Counted from the first letter of the stretch, positions 10,160 to 21,131 are shown. The stretch: DNA of 64,000 bases from Gari tellinella (GCA_922989275.2 OV277861.1:91674993-91738992); one strand, 5' to 3'. The notes: a model not told the origin generated them from the letters alone. Translations and numbers: made by a program.

Positions 10160-10330
10160 GCTTATTTTAACGCCTTTTTTTTTTCTGCGGCAGAAAATGT
10201 TTTCACTGTTTTAAGTCAAGAAAATCCCCCATAAGAAATATTTCCTATATCCTTAGAGTAAAGGATGGCTTAAAGTAAAGCAGAAATCTCCTTATGGAGA
10301 ATATTGCTATAGCAAACATCTGTTTTCAAT
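10160..10330 (+). mobile_element. TTAA-A remnant
   Basis: TTTTAACGCC, then CATAAGAAATATTTCCTATA and AAAGTAAAGCAGAAATCTCC without a paired right arm. Confidence 0.5.
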
Positions 10331-10668
10331 ACTGTGAAAACATAATTATTAAAACAAGCTTTTAAAATTAAAAAGTTTTTTTTGTTGAATTTCCTTGAAG
10401 GATATTTTGGGGGTTGCTCAATTAACAGTCATACATACTGTTTGTTTTGTGTGTTGAGCATGTTTGCGTTGACAGCCCGCAGATTACCTCATACATGGAG
10501 AAAAACATATTTTACCTGCAGCGATGACTCACTGCTGGTTTTGTGTTTCATGTACAAAACATTAACAAACAATATCACATAACTAGACTTAAACAAGTTA
10601 TTTCCCTTTGGGCAGAAGTGTTCAACATGGTGCATACCATTTTAACCCTCATTTTCGATGATGTTAAA

Positions 10669-10901
10669 TTAACCCATTTAAGCATACTGTATACTAAAGT
10701 GGACATTGGCAAACAGTGTAGACCCTGATGAGATCCTGTGTGTCTCATCAGGCTCTGTACTGTTTGCTATATCATATGAAATATATTTCTGTATGGACAA
10801 ACACTGTTATATCTTTAGATCACCCTTGAAACTCTACAATGAAATCTTCTTGCAAGTATACAGGGAGAGTTTATTTCAATATCCAGGAATAAATGGGTTA
10901 A
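10669..10901. mobile_element. TTAA-G MITE
   Basis: TTAACCCATTTAAGCATACT to ATAAATGGGTTAA. Core GGCAAACAGTGTAGACCCTG pairs with CAGGCTCTGTACTGTTTGCT. Its right TTAA is shared with the next TTAA-A. Confidence 0.85.
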
Positions 10902-10986
10902 CCCTTTCCCACATGGAAGCGTCTTTTAACGCATTTAATTTATTCCTCCACTGGTGAAAATAGTTCCAATTTATACAGTTATTAAA
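10898..10986 (+). mobile_element. TTAA-A, left piece of a split copy
   Basis: TTAACCCTTTCCCACATGGA to CAATTTATACAGTTA. The rest of the same element continues at 13041. Confidence 0.85.
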
Positions 10987-13040
10987 TGGGTGGGTTTTTA
11001 CACGGGTATTTAACGAGCGGAAGGCAACCCAAAAGCTGGGTTTTAACTAAGGTTGTTTACCTTACCAATGTTACGCAAAACTGTAACATAACATTAATAA
11101 GGTAAACAGTTGTCAGGATGGACACCACTGACCAAAAGGTCAGAAAAAACTAAATAAGTAAAACAAAAGAATAAAATCAGTGTTAATCACTTGTATTTTA
11201 TATCAAACAGTTCTAATCTAATCTAAAGAATAAAAGCATTATTTACACAACTGACTAAAGCCAGATCAAGTTAAAATGTGCTGCTTTAAATGCAAACAAT
11301 AATTTAGCAAAAGGATCTAAGATAGCAAACAGCCAAAATGCTTAAAGCAAGAAGTGAAGACCAAAAATGGTGCTAAGTTAAATGGCTTTAAAAGTGACAC
11401 ACTCAATTTAGAAATGTAGTTAGATAAAGCAGAAAATGTTCCTTAAGTGTATTTCAAGTAATAAATAAGTTTCACCTAGAAGAACAAATCCTAACCTGCC
11501 AGTGTAAGGCAAGTTAGAATGCATCTTTCTAGTTGGTGGTCTGAGTAAGTGTGTGTGACTGAGGATTGTTGTTGTTTCTGCTGAGGTTTATAGTCCCGCA
11601 TAAGCTTCATCAGATGCGTCATCCCATTGTCTCAGGTTTGGGACAATGGTCAGCATCATGCCTATTGTTGAATGGACTTTGCAGTGGTGGCCCTGAGAAG
11701 GGCCTTTTGTTGCCGCTTGTCGTCGGAAGGAGGAAATGCTGTCTTGTCAAGGAGGTGTTGTTGTTTCTGGTTCCCAGTGGTTAGTTGTTAACAGATCCAT
11801 GATGCACCTTGTCCGAATCGGAGCTCACACCGGATGCCTGTCAGGCTATTCTCGAGCCTTGCTCATATTCGACCATCCAGGCGTCCGAGTGCAATCCCCC
11901 TTTTAACTTGTGCGTACCATGGTTCCGGATCCTGTTGGCCTGTGCAGCGCTCGACCCGTTCCCATCAGTGACTGAGGAATTCCCCTCAATTTATAGCCTT
12001 TGAGAGAGCCTTCAATCACATGACCCTAATCGAGCCTTCTGATTGGCTGAGGGCAAATAATAGCCCTTCCTGTTTTTAGGGCTAAATACAAAATAATTAC
12101 TTATTATAAAGATACATTCTAAATTACTAAAAAGTAGCTCAAATAACAGCTATTAAATCAAAACTATCAAATCTATATTCAGAGTGGCCAAATACAATAT
12201 ATAAGTGATGTTTCAAAATATGAGCAGTGAAGGGTCTAGAATTTCTAGACCCAGATTTCAGCCGAAAATCATCAAATACACAAAAATACTAATTTATCAA
12301 GTTCCCTAAAAATATCTATCATAAACTTCAAACCTTTAGACACATTATGAGTATAAATCTAGAATTTATAGTAATTTATTGACAGAGATAAAGCCCCAAT
12401 TGTAAGAGCAAATCATTGCTTTTTCAGCTGGCGGCCATTTTGAATGCCTATCTTTACTAAGGATCTAGCTCCTCAACACAATTAATCTAAATAACAGGAT
12501 TATCTGGCACTAATCAGACAAATGAACATGTGAAAAACCTTAAGACAACTAAAGTCTACATAGTAGGCATTTAAAGGTGTGAAAAATATCAATGTACAAG
12601 GAGATATTGCACTTATAGAGTCTGAATGACAGATCTGGGTCATCTGTCAAATGTAAACAGGTCTACATTTGGGCAGGTAACTCAGGATCCAAACAATGTC
12701 ATCCACCAAAAACTATTAGAAAAGGTAGAAATAAAGTATAAGTGCCTAATCAGGCTGAGTTTCTACTGAATTTATGTTTATTTAATAAGATTTCACACCT
12801 GAGCCAATTTCCTCTATATGGTTATATAGTAGAAAATGGCCAAGATAGAAAATCTCTATTAAAACACTAAAAATGCAATATCAACCTAAAATATATGCAC
12901 CGGTAGTTGCTGAAACATATCTCGCAGCTACCGTGACCAAAATTACAACTATATTTGGTCTACAGGTCTAAAGAATCAAAATAAGCAATTTGCTTACTGA
13001 GCAGAAATCTGCTCTAGCATGTCGGGTCAACTCCAGTTTT
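10987..13040. mobile_element. ~2.05-kb insertion of unknown class in a TTAA-A copy
   Basis: Left junction ATACAGTTA, right junction CAACACAGTCATG: ACAGT occurs at both edges and could be a short target duplication. Inside: an inverted pair around 11052-11112 (TGTTTACCTTA and TAAGGTAAACA), a GC-richer stretch 11550-12060 with no recognisable protein, and GGGTCTAGAATTTCTAGACCC near 12232. No transposase, reverse transcriptase or LTR pair seen. No TTAA-family hairpins lie inside. Confidence 0.6.
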
Positions 13041-13220
13041 ACAACACAGTCATGAATATGTATCATAAGACATATTTCCTATATTCTAGCAGATGGTAGC
13101 TTTAAGCAGGCTGAAAGTAAAGCAGAATGTGCCTTAAGGCACATTCTGCTTTACTTTCAACCTGCTTTAAGTGGACACCAATATTCAATACTAGAAACAG
13201 GCTATGTGGGAGAGGGTTAA
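13041..13220 (+). mobile_element. TTAA-A, right piece of the split copy
   Basis: Resumes at CACAGTCATGAATATGTATC, full palindrome with tip GTGCCTTAAGGCAC, and terminus GGGAGAGGGTTAA. Confidence 0.88.
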
Positions 13221-13375
13221 AGGTCTAATCCGTGCATTTTTTATTTGGTTTTGAAGTTCCATTCAATTGTTAAGTGGATTATGCAAAAAATAACTGAAAC
13301 AATTTGCAGTCTAACTTGAATTATATTAAATAAGCATTCATTCTTTGAAGAAATTTCTAAAGACAGATAAATTCT

Positions 13376-13590
13376 CAGCTCTTAGCATGCTTGCGGTAAA
13401 ACCATAATAACCTTGCAAACAGTTTGGATCCTGATGAGACGCAGAGAGCACAGGGTCTCATCGGGATCCAAAATATTTGACATTGTGACCCTGTTTTGAA
13501 AAGAAATTTAAAAAATATCTTTTTTTGAAATAGTATCAAACAACATTATTTGTTTCAGACGGAAACATTACCCAGCATGCAAAGAGTTAA
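13376..13590 (-). mobile_element. TTAA-C
   Basis: CAGCTCTTAGCATGCTTGCG start, degenerate tip, GCATGCAAAGAGTTAA end. The tip is no longer self-complementary (GACGCAGAGAGCACAGGGTC). Confidence 0.82.
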
Positions 13591-13684
13591 CATAATTAAG
13601 TTTACATGTACTGAGACGTCATTGGTTGCGCCCTCTTTTCATAAACTTTAAAGGTTGACCAAGTGCATGTTTGAGTCTTTGATC

Positions 13685-13875
13685 AGGGCTCCAGATAAGA
13701 GGGAGTAATTGTAACAAATCCAACATTTTCTCACTTATACAGCACCAAATCCTATGGTGTTACTACTCATTTGAATCGTCTCTTCGAGACGATTCAAATG
13801 AGTAGTGACACCAAAGGGTTTAAAGCAGAAATAAAGATTTTAGTTTTTGAAATACTCCCCTTATCTGGAGCTCTG
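13685..13875. mobile_element. hAT-D MITE
   Basis: CAGGGCTCCAGATAAG to CTTATCTGGAGCTCTG. CTTTGAT on both sides is a likely 7-8 bp duplication. Palindrome around GAATCGTCTCTTCGAGACGATTC. Confidence 0.9.
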
Positions 13876-14231
13876 CTTTGATAGGGAAAAAAATTATTTA
13901 AACTTACTTACTAATCCTTTCTCTGCTAAATTGTCATGCTTATTATCTGCATTTTTATGATTTGTCTGTTTCAAAATTAAGATTTGGGTCTTTTGAATTA
14001 AGAAATGTGATGATAAGTACACTCGTGTCAAAATGTGTTGATCATATGCAATTCACACAGCCTCTGATCTGGATCCAAACCGTTTGCAAATGCCATATTG
14101 AATTGCGTCAGTGAAAGGGTTGGCAGACGTATGTTAAGTTTTTAATGAGATTAGCATTTTGTATTATGCTTTGTTATGTAGGATCGTCTAATCTTATGAC
14201 TGTAAATGGTAAGGTTTTGAAATTCCAAATA

Positions 14232-14437
14232 CAGTAAAACCTCTCTATTACGACCACTAAATTATGTTAATTATTAGGGTGTTTACGGTAGGTGTCCGCT
14301 TAAAGCAAGGTGACAGTGAAACAGAAAGCTCCTTTAGGAGCTTTCTGTTTCACTGTCACCTTGCTTTAAGCTTTCACCTGTCTATTATACAATCAATTAG
14401 CCTTCGTTTTAGTGGTCGTAATAGCGAGGTTTTACTG
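14232..14437. mobile_element. TA-E, complete, TA on both sides
   Basis: CAGTAAAACCTCTCTATTAC to GAGGTTTTACTG. Both arms carry ACAGTGAAACAG (usual AAAACAG), a compensated change. Tip AGCTCCTTTAGGAGCT. Confidence 0.95.
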
Positions 14438-14543
14438 TACTCATTGTTATACTAGTTAACTCTAAACCTTTCAGAATTTTCAAACAAATGAACCCTTCCA
14501 GTGTCTGATAAACGCTAGATTGTGTGGCGCTTGTTCTTAACAT

Positions 14544-14850
14544 TTGCAAAAGTATGACAAACGGTGTAAACCCTGATCCTTTAGGAGCCCTCTGAGCAGA
14601 TAAGGTATTTCGGGGATCCAGATACCGTAAGGGAAGTATTCCAGGTACTAAAATCTTTATTTCTGAATTAAAACTATAGTGTCAAAGAGACGATTCTAAT
14701 GAGTAGTAAAACCATAGGTTTTGGTACTGAAATGAGTGAGAAAATGTTCTGTTCTGTTAATAACTCACCTCAATAATCTCAAGTGGTCTTCACTGTTTGC
14801 AAAGGATGTATATACTTGGATGCCATAACTGTAATGATTTAACCCATTTT
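14544..14850 (-). mobile_element. TTAA-B remnant interrupted by hAT-D
   Basis: TATGACAAACGGTGTAAACC and GGAGCCCTCTG on the left, GTGGTCTTCACTGTTTGCAA on the right, with an hAT-D copy between. Confidence 0.6.
14615..14780. mobile_element. hAT-D nested in TTAA-B, one arm deleted
   Basis: GATCCAGATACCGTAAGGGA, ACTAAAATCTTTATTTCTGA, then AAAGAGACGATTCTAATGAG without its partner arm. The right end is degenerate. Confidence 0.65.
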
Positions 14851-14911
14851 ATTATATACATATCAATGATTTATAGAGATTTCTCAGTTAGATAAATTCG
14901 ATATCGTCACT

Positions 14912-14941
14912 GTTGATATCATCACTACATGTAGTGATGAT
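14912..14941. repeat. 30-bp perfect palindrome
   Basis: GATATCATCACTACA followed directly by its exact complement. TGACGTCA-type motifs follow at about 14950-14990. Part of a larger TIR-like region that includes the next palindrome. Confidence 0.8.
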
Positions 14942-15047
14942 ATCACTTTTTGTGACGTCACGTCATAAATAGTTTAGTGACGTCGCGGTAATCGATTTTG
15001 TGCATTTTTTCTGTAAAAACGTCATTAAAATATATATAATAAATAGA

Positions 15048-15198
15048 ATAATCAATTCCTTTGAATAGATATGAAAAATATATCACTCGAATGGGTAGTT
15101 ATCTGGTTAAAAAACTCGTCCTGCGGACTTGTTTTTTAACCAGATAACAACCCATTCTCGTGATATATTTATCATATCAATCCAAAGAAATTGATTAT
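15048..15198. repeat. ~150-bp palindrome, family K
   Basis: Left arm 15048-15118 and right arm 15125-15198 pair nearly throughout, with GTTATCTGGTTAAAAAAC against GTTTTTTAACCAGATAAC and only about 6 bp of spacer. No other copy seen here. Confidence 0.8.
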
Positions 15199-15201
15199 CC
15201 T

Positions 15202-15442
15202 CTATACACCATAAATACACCTTTTATATGCCTTTAATGTATTCCTCCACTGAAGAAAATAGTTTCAATTTTTATGTTGAAGTATCATAAGAAATATTTT
15301 CTATATTCAAGCAGATGATAGGTTAAAGCAGGTTGAACGTAAAGCAGAATGCGCCTTAAGGCGCATTCTGCTTTACATTCAACCTGCTTTAAATGGTCGT
15401 CTTTCTTCAAAACTTAAAACATGCTATGGGGTAATGGGTTAA
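15202..15442 (+). mobile_element. TTAA-A, left tip lost
   Basis: ACACCATAAATACACCTTTT start, intact palindrome with tip GCGCCTTAAGGCGC, terminus GGGGTAATGGGTTAA. Confidence 0.88.
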
Positions 15443-15547
15443 TTATTGGACTAATGAAGGATAATAAGATATCTATAAGTTGTCCACATTCCTCCATTGT
15501 CTTGCCAGCTATACCCTTGGAACAAAAGGAAAACGTATGAAAACATT

Positions 15548-15625
15548 TGCTAATAGATTGGAACAAGATCAGGCCCCACAAATGTGGGACCTGAGTCACC
15601 TGATCAGGATCCAGTCTGTTTGTCA
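15548..15625. mobile_element. TTAA-C-related palindrome, tip variant L
   Basis: GATCAGGCCCCACAAATGTG with ACCTGAGTCACCTGATCAGG and GATCCAGTCTGTTTGTCA. The tip is CCCCACA-type rather than GACGC. Confidence 0.6.
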
Positions 15626-15908
15626 CTTGGAGTTTATCATTGCAAATTTGAGAGACCAAGTAGTAATTTTAGACTCGTTTAGCAGGCAAACATTTTGAGC
15701 AAAATTTACATTCAGAGTTCAATTTATTGTCGGGTGATGAAAAGTTTAACTGTGTGTTGAAATAATAAAATAAAACTTGCACTCAGAGTCCAGAGATTTT
15801 TAGATCTTTTAAGACAGATAACTGCTTAATGCAGTCCAAAAGTATCAAAGTCCCACAGATTTAAGTTTTCTGAATTTCTTTGGTCTTGCACTAAGTTGCC
15901 ACCTTTTC

Positions 15909-16159
15909 TTAACCCTTTGAACCCTAGTCCCGCATATAGGCGTCCTTTTCAAACAGTGTACATGTAAATAGAACACTTGTCCTATGCAAACAGTGAAGAC
16001 CCAGATCAGAGGGCTCCGAAAGGAGCCCTCTGATCAGGGTCTTCACTGTTTGTCATAATGTCAAACAGTGACAAAAACGACCCTTTAAAGTCAGAAATGG
16101 ACAAGACTAAAATGGAAACTTGAATTGTCCATTTAAGGTTTCAGGGAGGAAAGAGTTAA
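15909..16159 (+). mobile_element. TTAA-B, complete
   Basis: TTAACCCTTTGAACCCTAGT to GGGAGGAAAGAGTTAA. Perfect palindrome with tip GGGCTCCGAAAGGAGCCC. Confidence 0.93.
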
Positions 16160-16296
16160 GAGACTGCAAATCTTTCTTGTTTCTGTTTTTATACAGTCTT
16201 GACTGTTGGTTAGTTCTATAGATCAGGAGTAAAGATTTCATTCCTACTCTACAGTAATGTTCCTTTAATATGACTACTAAAATTATGATTTTGATA

Positions 16297-16400
16297 TGAA
16301 AACTAAGAACGGTGGCAGCTTAAAGCAAGATGAAAATAAAGCAGAAAGCTTTATTTCCATCTTGCTTTAAGCAACTACCTGCCTTAATCACTAGAAAACA
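16297..16400. mobile_element. TA-E/F remnant with short palindrome
   Basis: GCAGCTTAAAGCAAGATGAA pairs with CATCTTGCTTTAAG; the tip has shrunk to AGAAAGCTTT. Outer ends not recognisable. Confidence 0.6.
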
Positions 16401-16440
16401 AAATTTACTTCCTAAATTCAACTTGTCATGCTAACAGGAA

Positions 16441-17060
16441 TCTACAGTAATGTATAATACAAACAATGTAATTGGTATTTTGACGACATGAGATCATGTT
16501 TTATTTTTGCAATCTATAATTGTCTATCTGTCATCTGTTTAAATAATCAAGTGACCGGCTACCTACCTGTTTTCAAGGGTCTTTTCATGTATTTGTTTGC
16601 TAATTATTTGGCTATATATTATTTACAGTCCGTTACAATTGCATTTATTTAAAGGTTCGGTTTATTGCATACACATTATTTTGTGTTAAAACCGCATGTA
16701 AACAATTAGATATATAGATATCATTATTATGCTTTTTTGCTATATCCCATTTAAATGCTAAAAAAATGTCTTTGACAATTAAATATACAAATGTTTATAA
16801 AGTTAATTTTGTATGGCATTCCCATAACCCTTACCAGTACATGCTAAAATAATGTCAGTAATTTAGCTGCAAATTTTGTCCGCAAAATTTCTTAAAATTT
16901 TCTTGTTATACTATGTGCATATGTATTTCTAGAAATACAAACCAATTAAGCCATGAATCAATTAGGCCATTTGTTTTTTATCTAGACCTTTTAAAATTTA
17001 ATGCCACAATAATTGCCATTAGCTGATCAACAGTTAAAATGTTAAATGAAAAATGTATTG
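16441..17060. other. AT-rich sequence, nothing recognised
   Basis: Over 600 bp, strongly AT-rich, without hairpins, repeats or coding signal that I can support. Confidence 0.4.
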
Positions 17061-17062
17061 GC

Positions 17063-17127
17063 CAAACAGTCTGGATCCAGATCAGGTCCCACATTTTGTG
17101 GGGCCTGATCTGGATCCAGACTGTTTG
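17063..17127. mobile_element. Palindrome, tip variant L
   Basis: CAAACAGTCTGGATCCAGAT pairs exactly with ATCTGGATCCAGACTGTTTG; tip CCCACATTTTGTGGG. Both arms have GTCTGG where TTAA-C has GTTTGG. Confidence 0.75.
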
Positions 17128-17473
17128 TCACTCTGATAGTATTACTAGACATTATTTTAAAGTTTGGAATTTCAGCTAAAGACATTTCAGCAGATAAAAT
17201 GTATTCATTGAGTTAAAGAATTTGGAAAGGTTTCAAGATTTCTGTAGAATTGTTGCACAGATCTCTCGTGCCATTCATGATAGTAGGGCTTATCTTGGAG
17301 ACATGATACCTATCTCTATCATAGTTCCATCATACCACAAGTGGTGGGAATGGGTTTTAGGCCCTAGTAAAATCTCAATGTTCAAATATTTTATCTGGTA
17401 GAGATTTAACATCTTTTCTTCCCCAATACTTGTATACAGTAACCTCTCCCCTATTTCTAGGTGATAATAGAAG

Positions 17474-17666
17474 CAGAGCACCAGATAAGGGTAGTTTTTC
17501 AAAAACTAAAATCTTTATTTCTGAATTAAACCCTATGGTGTCACTACTCATTAGAATCGTCTCAAAGAGACGATTCTAATGAGTAGTAACACCATAGGAT
17601 TTGGTGTTGAAATAAGTGAGAAAATGTTTGATTTGTTGAAATAACTACCTCTTATCTGGAGCTCTG
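17474..17666. mobile_element. hAT-D with exact 8-bp duplication
   Basis: CAGAGCACCAGATAAG to CTTATCTGGAGCTCTG, flanked by identical AATAGAAG at 17466-17473 and 17667-17674. Clearest evidence for the hAT-type assignment. Confidence 0.95.
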
Positions 17667-17798
17667 AATAGAAGGAATGTACCTGTAGGCTTGTCGTACC
17701 ATATTGTAACTCCACATCCCTTTGGAACCCCAAGTTGTTTGTAATTCTGCTATTTTAGAGCAAATTTAAGTTAGAACTAATTTCAAATGTTGTGTTGT

Positions 17799-18051
17799 CT
17801 GAACCTATTACCCCATAGCCTGTTTCAAATTTTGAAGGTATATGACCGCTTAAAGCAGGTTGAAAGTAAAGCAGAATGTGCCTTAATGCACATTCTGCTT
17901 TACTTTCAGCCTGCTTTCAGCTATCATCTGTTAGAATATAGAAAATATTTCTTTGGATACTCATTCATGACTGTATAAATTGGAACTATTTTCTTTAGTG
18001 AATGAATAAGATAGAGGCGTAAAAAGGCGTACTAATGGGGAAATGGGTTAA
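17799..18051 (-). mobile_element. TTAA-A, complete
   Basis: GAACCTATTACCCCATAGCC to GGAAATGGGTTAA, palindrome tip GTGCCTTAATGCAC (one mismatch). Confidence 0.88.
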
Positions 18052-18058
18052 AAAATTC

Positions 18059-18146
18059 AGGCACATTCTGCTTTAATTTCAGTCTGGTTTAAGTGGTCAC
18101 CTGTCATCATGACTATAAGAAACAGGCTTTTGGGTAATACTGGGTT
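18059..18146 (+). mobile_element. TTAA-A, right half
   Basis: GGCACATTCTGCTTTAATTT arm, then GTGGTCACCTGTC and AGAAACAGGCTTTTGGGTAA. Confidence 0.7.
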
Positions 18147-18321
18147 GAAATAAAGTGTGGGGTTGGAAAAAAGACAATTTTGGAAAATTAGTTACTCCCT
18201 CTTACATAGGCCCTTCAGTTAGTAAATGTTGGTAACCTTATAGGGACCGTCTAATGAAACAACGTACGATAACAAAGTCAAAACTTGAAAATGCATCCTA
18301 TTTCTGATTTCTCCGTCTAAT

Positions 18322-18388
18322 CCTGTCTTGTGACATCTCTTTGGAATCATCTTTTTAAGATGATTCCAAAGAGATGTCACAAGACAGG
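18322..18388. repeat. 67-bp palindrome, family M
   Basis: CCTGTCTTGTGACATCTCTT pairs with AAGAGATGTCACAAGACAGG, tip TTTGGAATCATCTTTTTAAG. Fused on the right to a TTAA-A half copy; no other copy seen in the window. Confidence 0.8.
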
Positions 18389-18390
18389 GT

Positions 18391-18561
18391 TGTATGGCAC
18401 ACTCTACTTTACTTTCAGCCTGCTGTAAGCCAAAAATACCATCTGCTAAGGAACAGAACATTTTTCTTATGGTTCACATTCATGACTATAAATTAGAACT
18501 ATTTTCTTCAGTGTTAGGAATAAAGTAAAGGCATAAAAATATCTACGGAGTAAAGGGTTAA
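18391..18561 (-). mobile_element. TTAA-A, right-hand half
   Basis: GGCACACTCTACTTTACTTT arm, TTCTTCAGTGTTAGGAATAA block and terminus GGAGTAAAGGGTTAA. The left half is replaced by palindrome M. Confidence 0.75.
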
Positions 18562-18932
18562 ACGGCTGGTCCTATTAGGCATGAGAAGTTTTAGAAGTTC
18601 AAACGGTACACAATGCTCAACAATGATTTTGACTGAGTTATCACTGACAAATATCAAATTAAGGGGTTCAGGGTACTGGTTGCCGTCAAAGCCCGGGCGC
18701 AACTGGTGCATCGGAACAGTTCACTTCAAAACAAACCCAGAGCCCATGGTGTAAACTTTGAAATCAGAACATCAGGTGGAAAATTTTAATGTCATTGTTT
18801 ACATTGAAACTATTTCCAAAATAAACAATAATGTACCCTGTTTGGTTAAATAAGGACATGAATAAATAAATGCACATGTATGTATATATCTAATAGGGTC
18901 CACGAGTTAGAAAACATCTTATCCAGTTAGAC

Positions 18933-19128
18933 CAGGGCTCCAGATAAGAGGGAGTAAACTGCACAGATCCAACATGTTTTCACTTAATTCAGCATCAAAT
19001 CCTATGGTGTTAATTACTACTCATTTGAATCGTCTCTTCGTGACGATTCAAATGAGTAGTAACACCATAGGGTTTAAACAGAATTAAAGATTTTAGGTTT
19101 TGAAATACTCCCCTTATCTTGAGCCCTG
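18933..19128. mobile_element. hAT-D MITE
   Basis: CAGGGCTCCAGATAAG to CTTATCTTGAGCCCTG with GTTAGAC duplicated on both sides. Both arms read CATTTGAATCGT (other copies CATTAGAATCGT), a compensated change. Confidence 0.92.
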
Positions 19129-19147
19129 GTTAGACTACAGTCAAACT

Positions 19148-19420
19148 TTCATTCCTCCACAGAAGAAAATAGTTCCATATTATACAATCATGAATATGTA
19201 CGGTAAGATATAGTTTCTATATTCTAGCAGATAGTAGCTTAAAGCAAGCTGAAAGTAAAACAGAATATATATGCCCCTTAACCTGCTATAAGCTACCATG
19301 TTCTAGAAAATAGAAATTGTTTCTTATGATACATATTCATGACTGTATAAACTGGAACCATTTTCCTCAGTGGAGGAATATATTAAAGGCGTAAAAAGAG
19401 TATATGGGGTAAAGGGTTGA
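19148..19420. mobile_element. Symmetric TTAA-A: two left halves head to head
   Basis: ATTCCTCCACAGAAGAAAAT on the left is mirrored by ATTTTCCTCAGTGGAGGAAT on the right, so the whole element folds back. The usual right-end block (ACTAGAAACAGGC) is absent. Confidence 0.8.
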
Positions 19421-19562
19421 CAGAGGTTTGACTGTATTCAAAGGTGAACTGATATTAGGAGCTGTCAAGATCTTTTGTATATGTTGTATCTCATTGCAAA
19501 AATGTACCCAAGTTACTGCAAGGTGAACTGTTTATTGGAAGATGATAGACCAAGATAATTGT

Positions 19563-19690
19563 ACAGTTAAACTTTAAGTTTTAGTAAATGTGGACAACAA
19601 GAGCTTAATGCATGACAAATGTAATGCAGAAAGCTCCTTAAGGAGCTTTCTGCATAATGTTTGTCTTGCATTAAGCAACCACCTGTCAAC
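19563..19690. mobile_element. TA-F, right end lost
   Basis: ACAGTTAAACTTTAAG start. Palindrome GCTTAATGCATGACAAATGT with tip AGCTCCTTAAGGAGCT. Breaks off after GCAACCACCTGTC. Confidence 0.75.
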
Positions 19691-20355
19691 TCCAGTATAG
19701 TGAATTTTGACTGGAATTTGCAAATAGAACAGGATTCAAATCAGACACCTGAATCACTGACTGTTAAACACATCAGGATTCTCAAGACTGTTACTCTTGT
19801 TTTGAGACTGGGACCTTCTGTTAAAGCAAAAGTTAAAACTTAAATTTGAAAAATAAATTGCACACCTAACTTTTGTAGTAGACGTAATTCATAGCCGCAG
19901 GAGTATGTATAGGACTTGTAGTCTACTGTATTGTATACATTGGAGCTAATAACAGAGCATTATGACATTCAGCCTTATCACAATAGATGTTTTTTTAAAG
20001 TCAATATTATGCTTCTGAGTTAACTAATTATGGTATATGATCTACCTAGCGTTGTTTCTAAACAAAAGCTTTAGAGTGGTCGTCACAGGTAGCTTGGATT
20101 GGTCTTGATTGATGACTGCAGAGAGCAGGTTGTGTTCGTATAGACTACTGTGCTTGGTGGTCAAACTGGTCGTGTTCATTGCAGCAGTTGGCTGAATGAT
20201 CGGAGATAATGTCCGAGATGTAGAGTTATGAGTTATTGGAGAATTGAAATGATAAAGTGAATGAATTATTGAAAGCAGCTATGAGGATTTATGTGTGCAC
20301 GTACAGGTATAGTGATCGAGCGTTTACTTTTGATATGTTTAGAAAAATCCTGCTA
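19691..20355. other. Unassigned sequence
   Basis: No MITE hallmarks. A slightly GC-richer stretch near 20040-20230 has no open frame with clear splice sites. Confidence 0.4.
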
Positions 20356-20689
20356 CAGTACTGAACCTTATTAAATTAACAATTTTTGCGATTCGCTTGC
20401 AATTCGATGGCAATTCGCTCGCAATTCGATGGCGATTCGCTTGCGATTAAAAATAATAACTTTACCCTCTGGTAAGTTTTGTTGAATGGTGTATCTCACA
20501 AATGTTCGCAAATATGCCTTCGTTAATATTTTCGTTTCCGTTTTTGTCACAACCGCTTCAGCAAATTCGCGTCAAAATATTCAAACGTAGGATTTGTTTT
20601 TTGAAGCGCCCGATTCGATGACAATTCGATGGCAATTCGATGGCAATTGGCTTGCGATTATCAATTTAATTTAATAAGGTTCAGTACTG
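20356..20689. mobile_element. 334-bp TIR element with TA duplication, family N
   Basis: CAGTACTGAACCTTATTAAA and its complement form the ends, TA on both sides (20354-20355, 20690-20691). Both subterminal parts hold repeats of GCAATTCGATGGC and GCGATTCGCTTGC. Tc1/mariner-like by inference; single copy here. Confidence 0.88.
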
Positions 20690-20727
20690 TATGTATGTCC
20701 ATGCAAACTTAATTCTTATTGATCATG

Positions 20728-20979
20728 TTAACCCATTACCTGATAGCCTATTTCTAGTACTTAAGATAGGTGACTACTTAAAGTAGGTTGAAAGTAAAGC
20801 AGAATGCGCCCAAAGGTGCATTCTGCTTTACTTTCAGCCTGCTTTAAGCTATCATGTGCTAAAACATAGAAAATATTTCCTATAATACATATTCATTACT
20901 GATTAAATTGGAACTATATTCTTCAGCGGAAGAATAAATCATATCCGTTAAAAGGCGCTTCTATTGGGGAAAGGGTTAA
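20728..20979 (-). mobile_element. TTAA-A, complete
   Basis: TTAACCCATTACCTGATAGC to GGGGAAAGGGTTAA; palindrome intact except at the tip (GCGCCCAAAGGTGC). Confidence 0.9.
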
Positions 20980-20993
20980 AGACCACCACTCTC

Positions 20994-21089
20994 ACCAGGT
21001 GGCAGCTAAAAGCAGGATAAAAGTAAAGCAAAAAGCTCCCTTTGGGAGCTTTTTGCTTAACTTTCATCCTGCTTTATGCAGCCACCTGT
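20994..21089. mobile_element. TA-F-type palindromic core
   Basis: CAGGTGGCAGCTAAAAGCAG pairs with CTGCTTTATGCAGCCACCTG; tip AGCTCCCTTTGGGAGCT. Outer TA-F ends not found. Confidence 0.75.
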
Positions 21090-21131
21090 AAATCATTAAA
21101 ATATGCCTTTTTTTAATGGACATAATAACAA

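Noticed and set aside
10382..10957. Overlapping short open stretches on +
   Set aside because: The second half overlaps TTAA-G and TTAA-A; no conserved motif.
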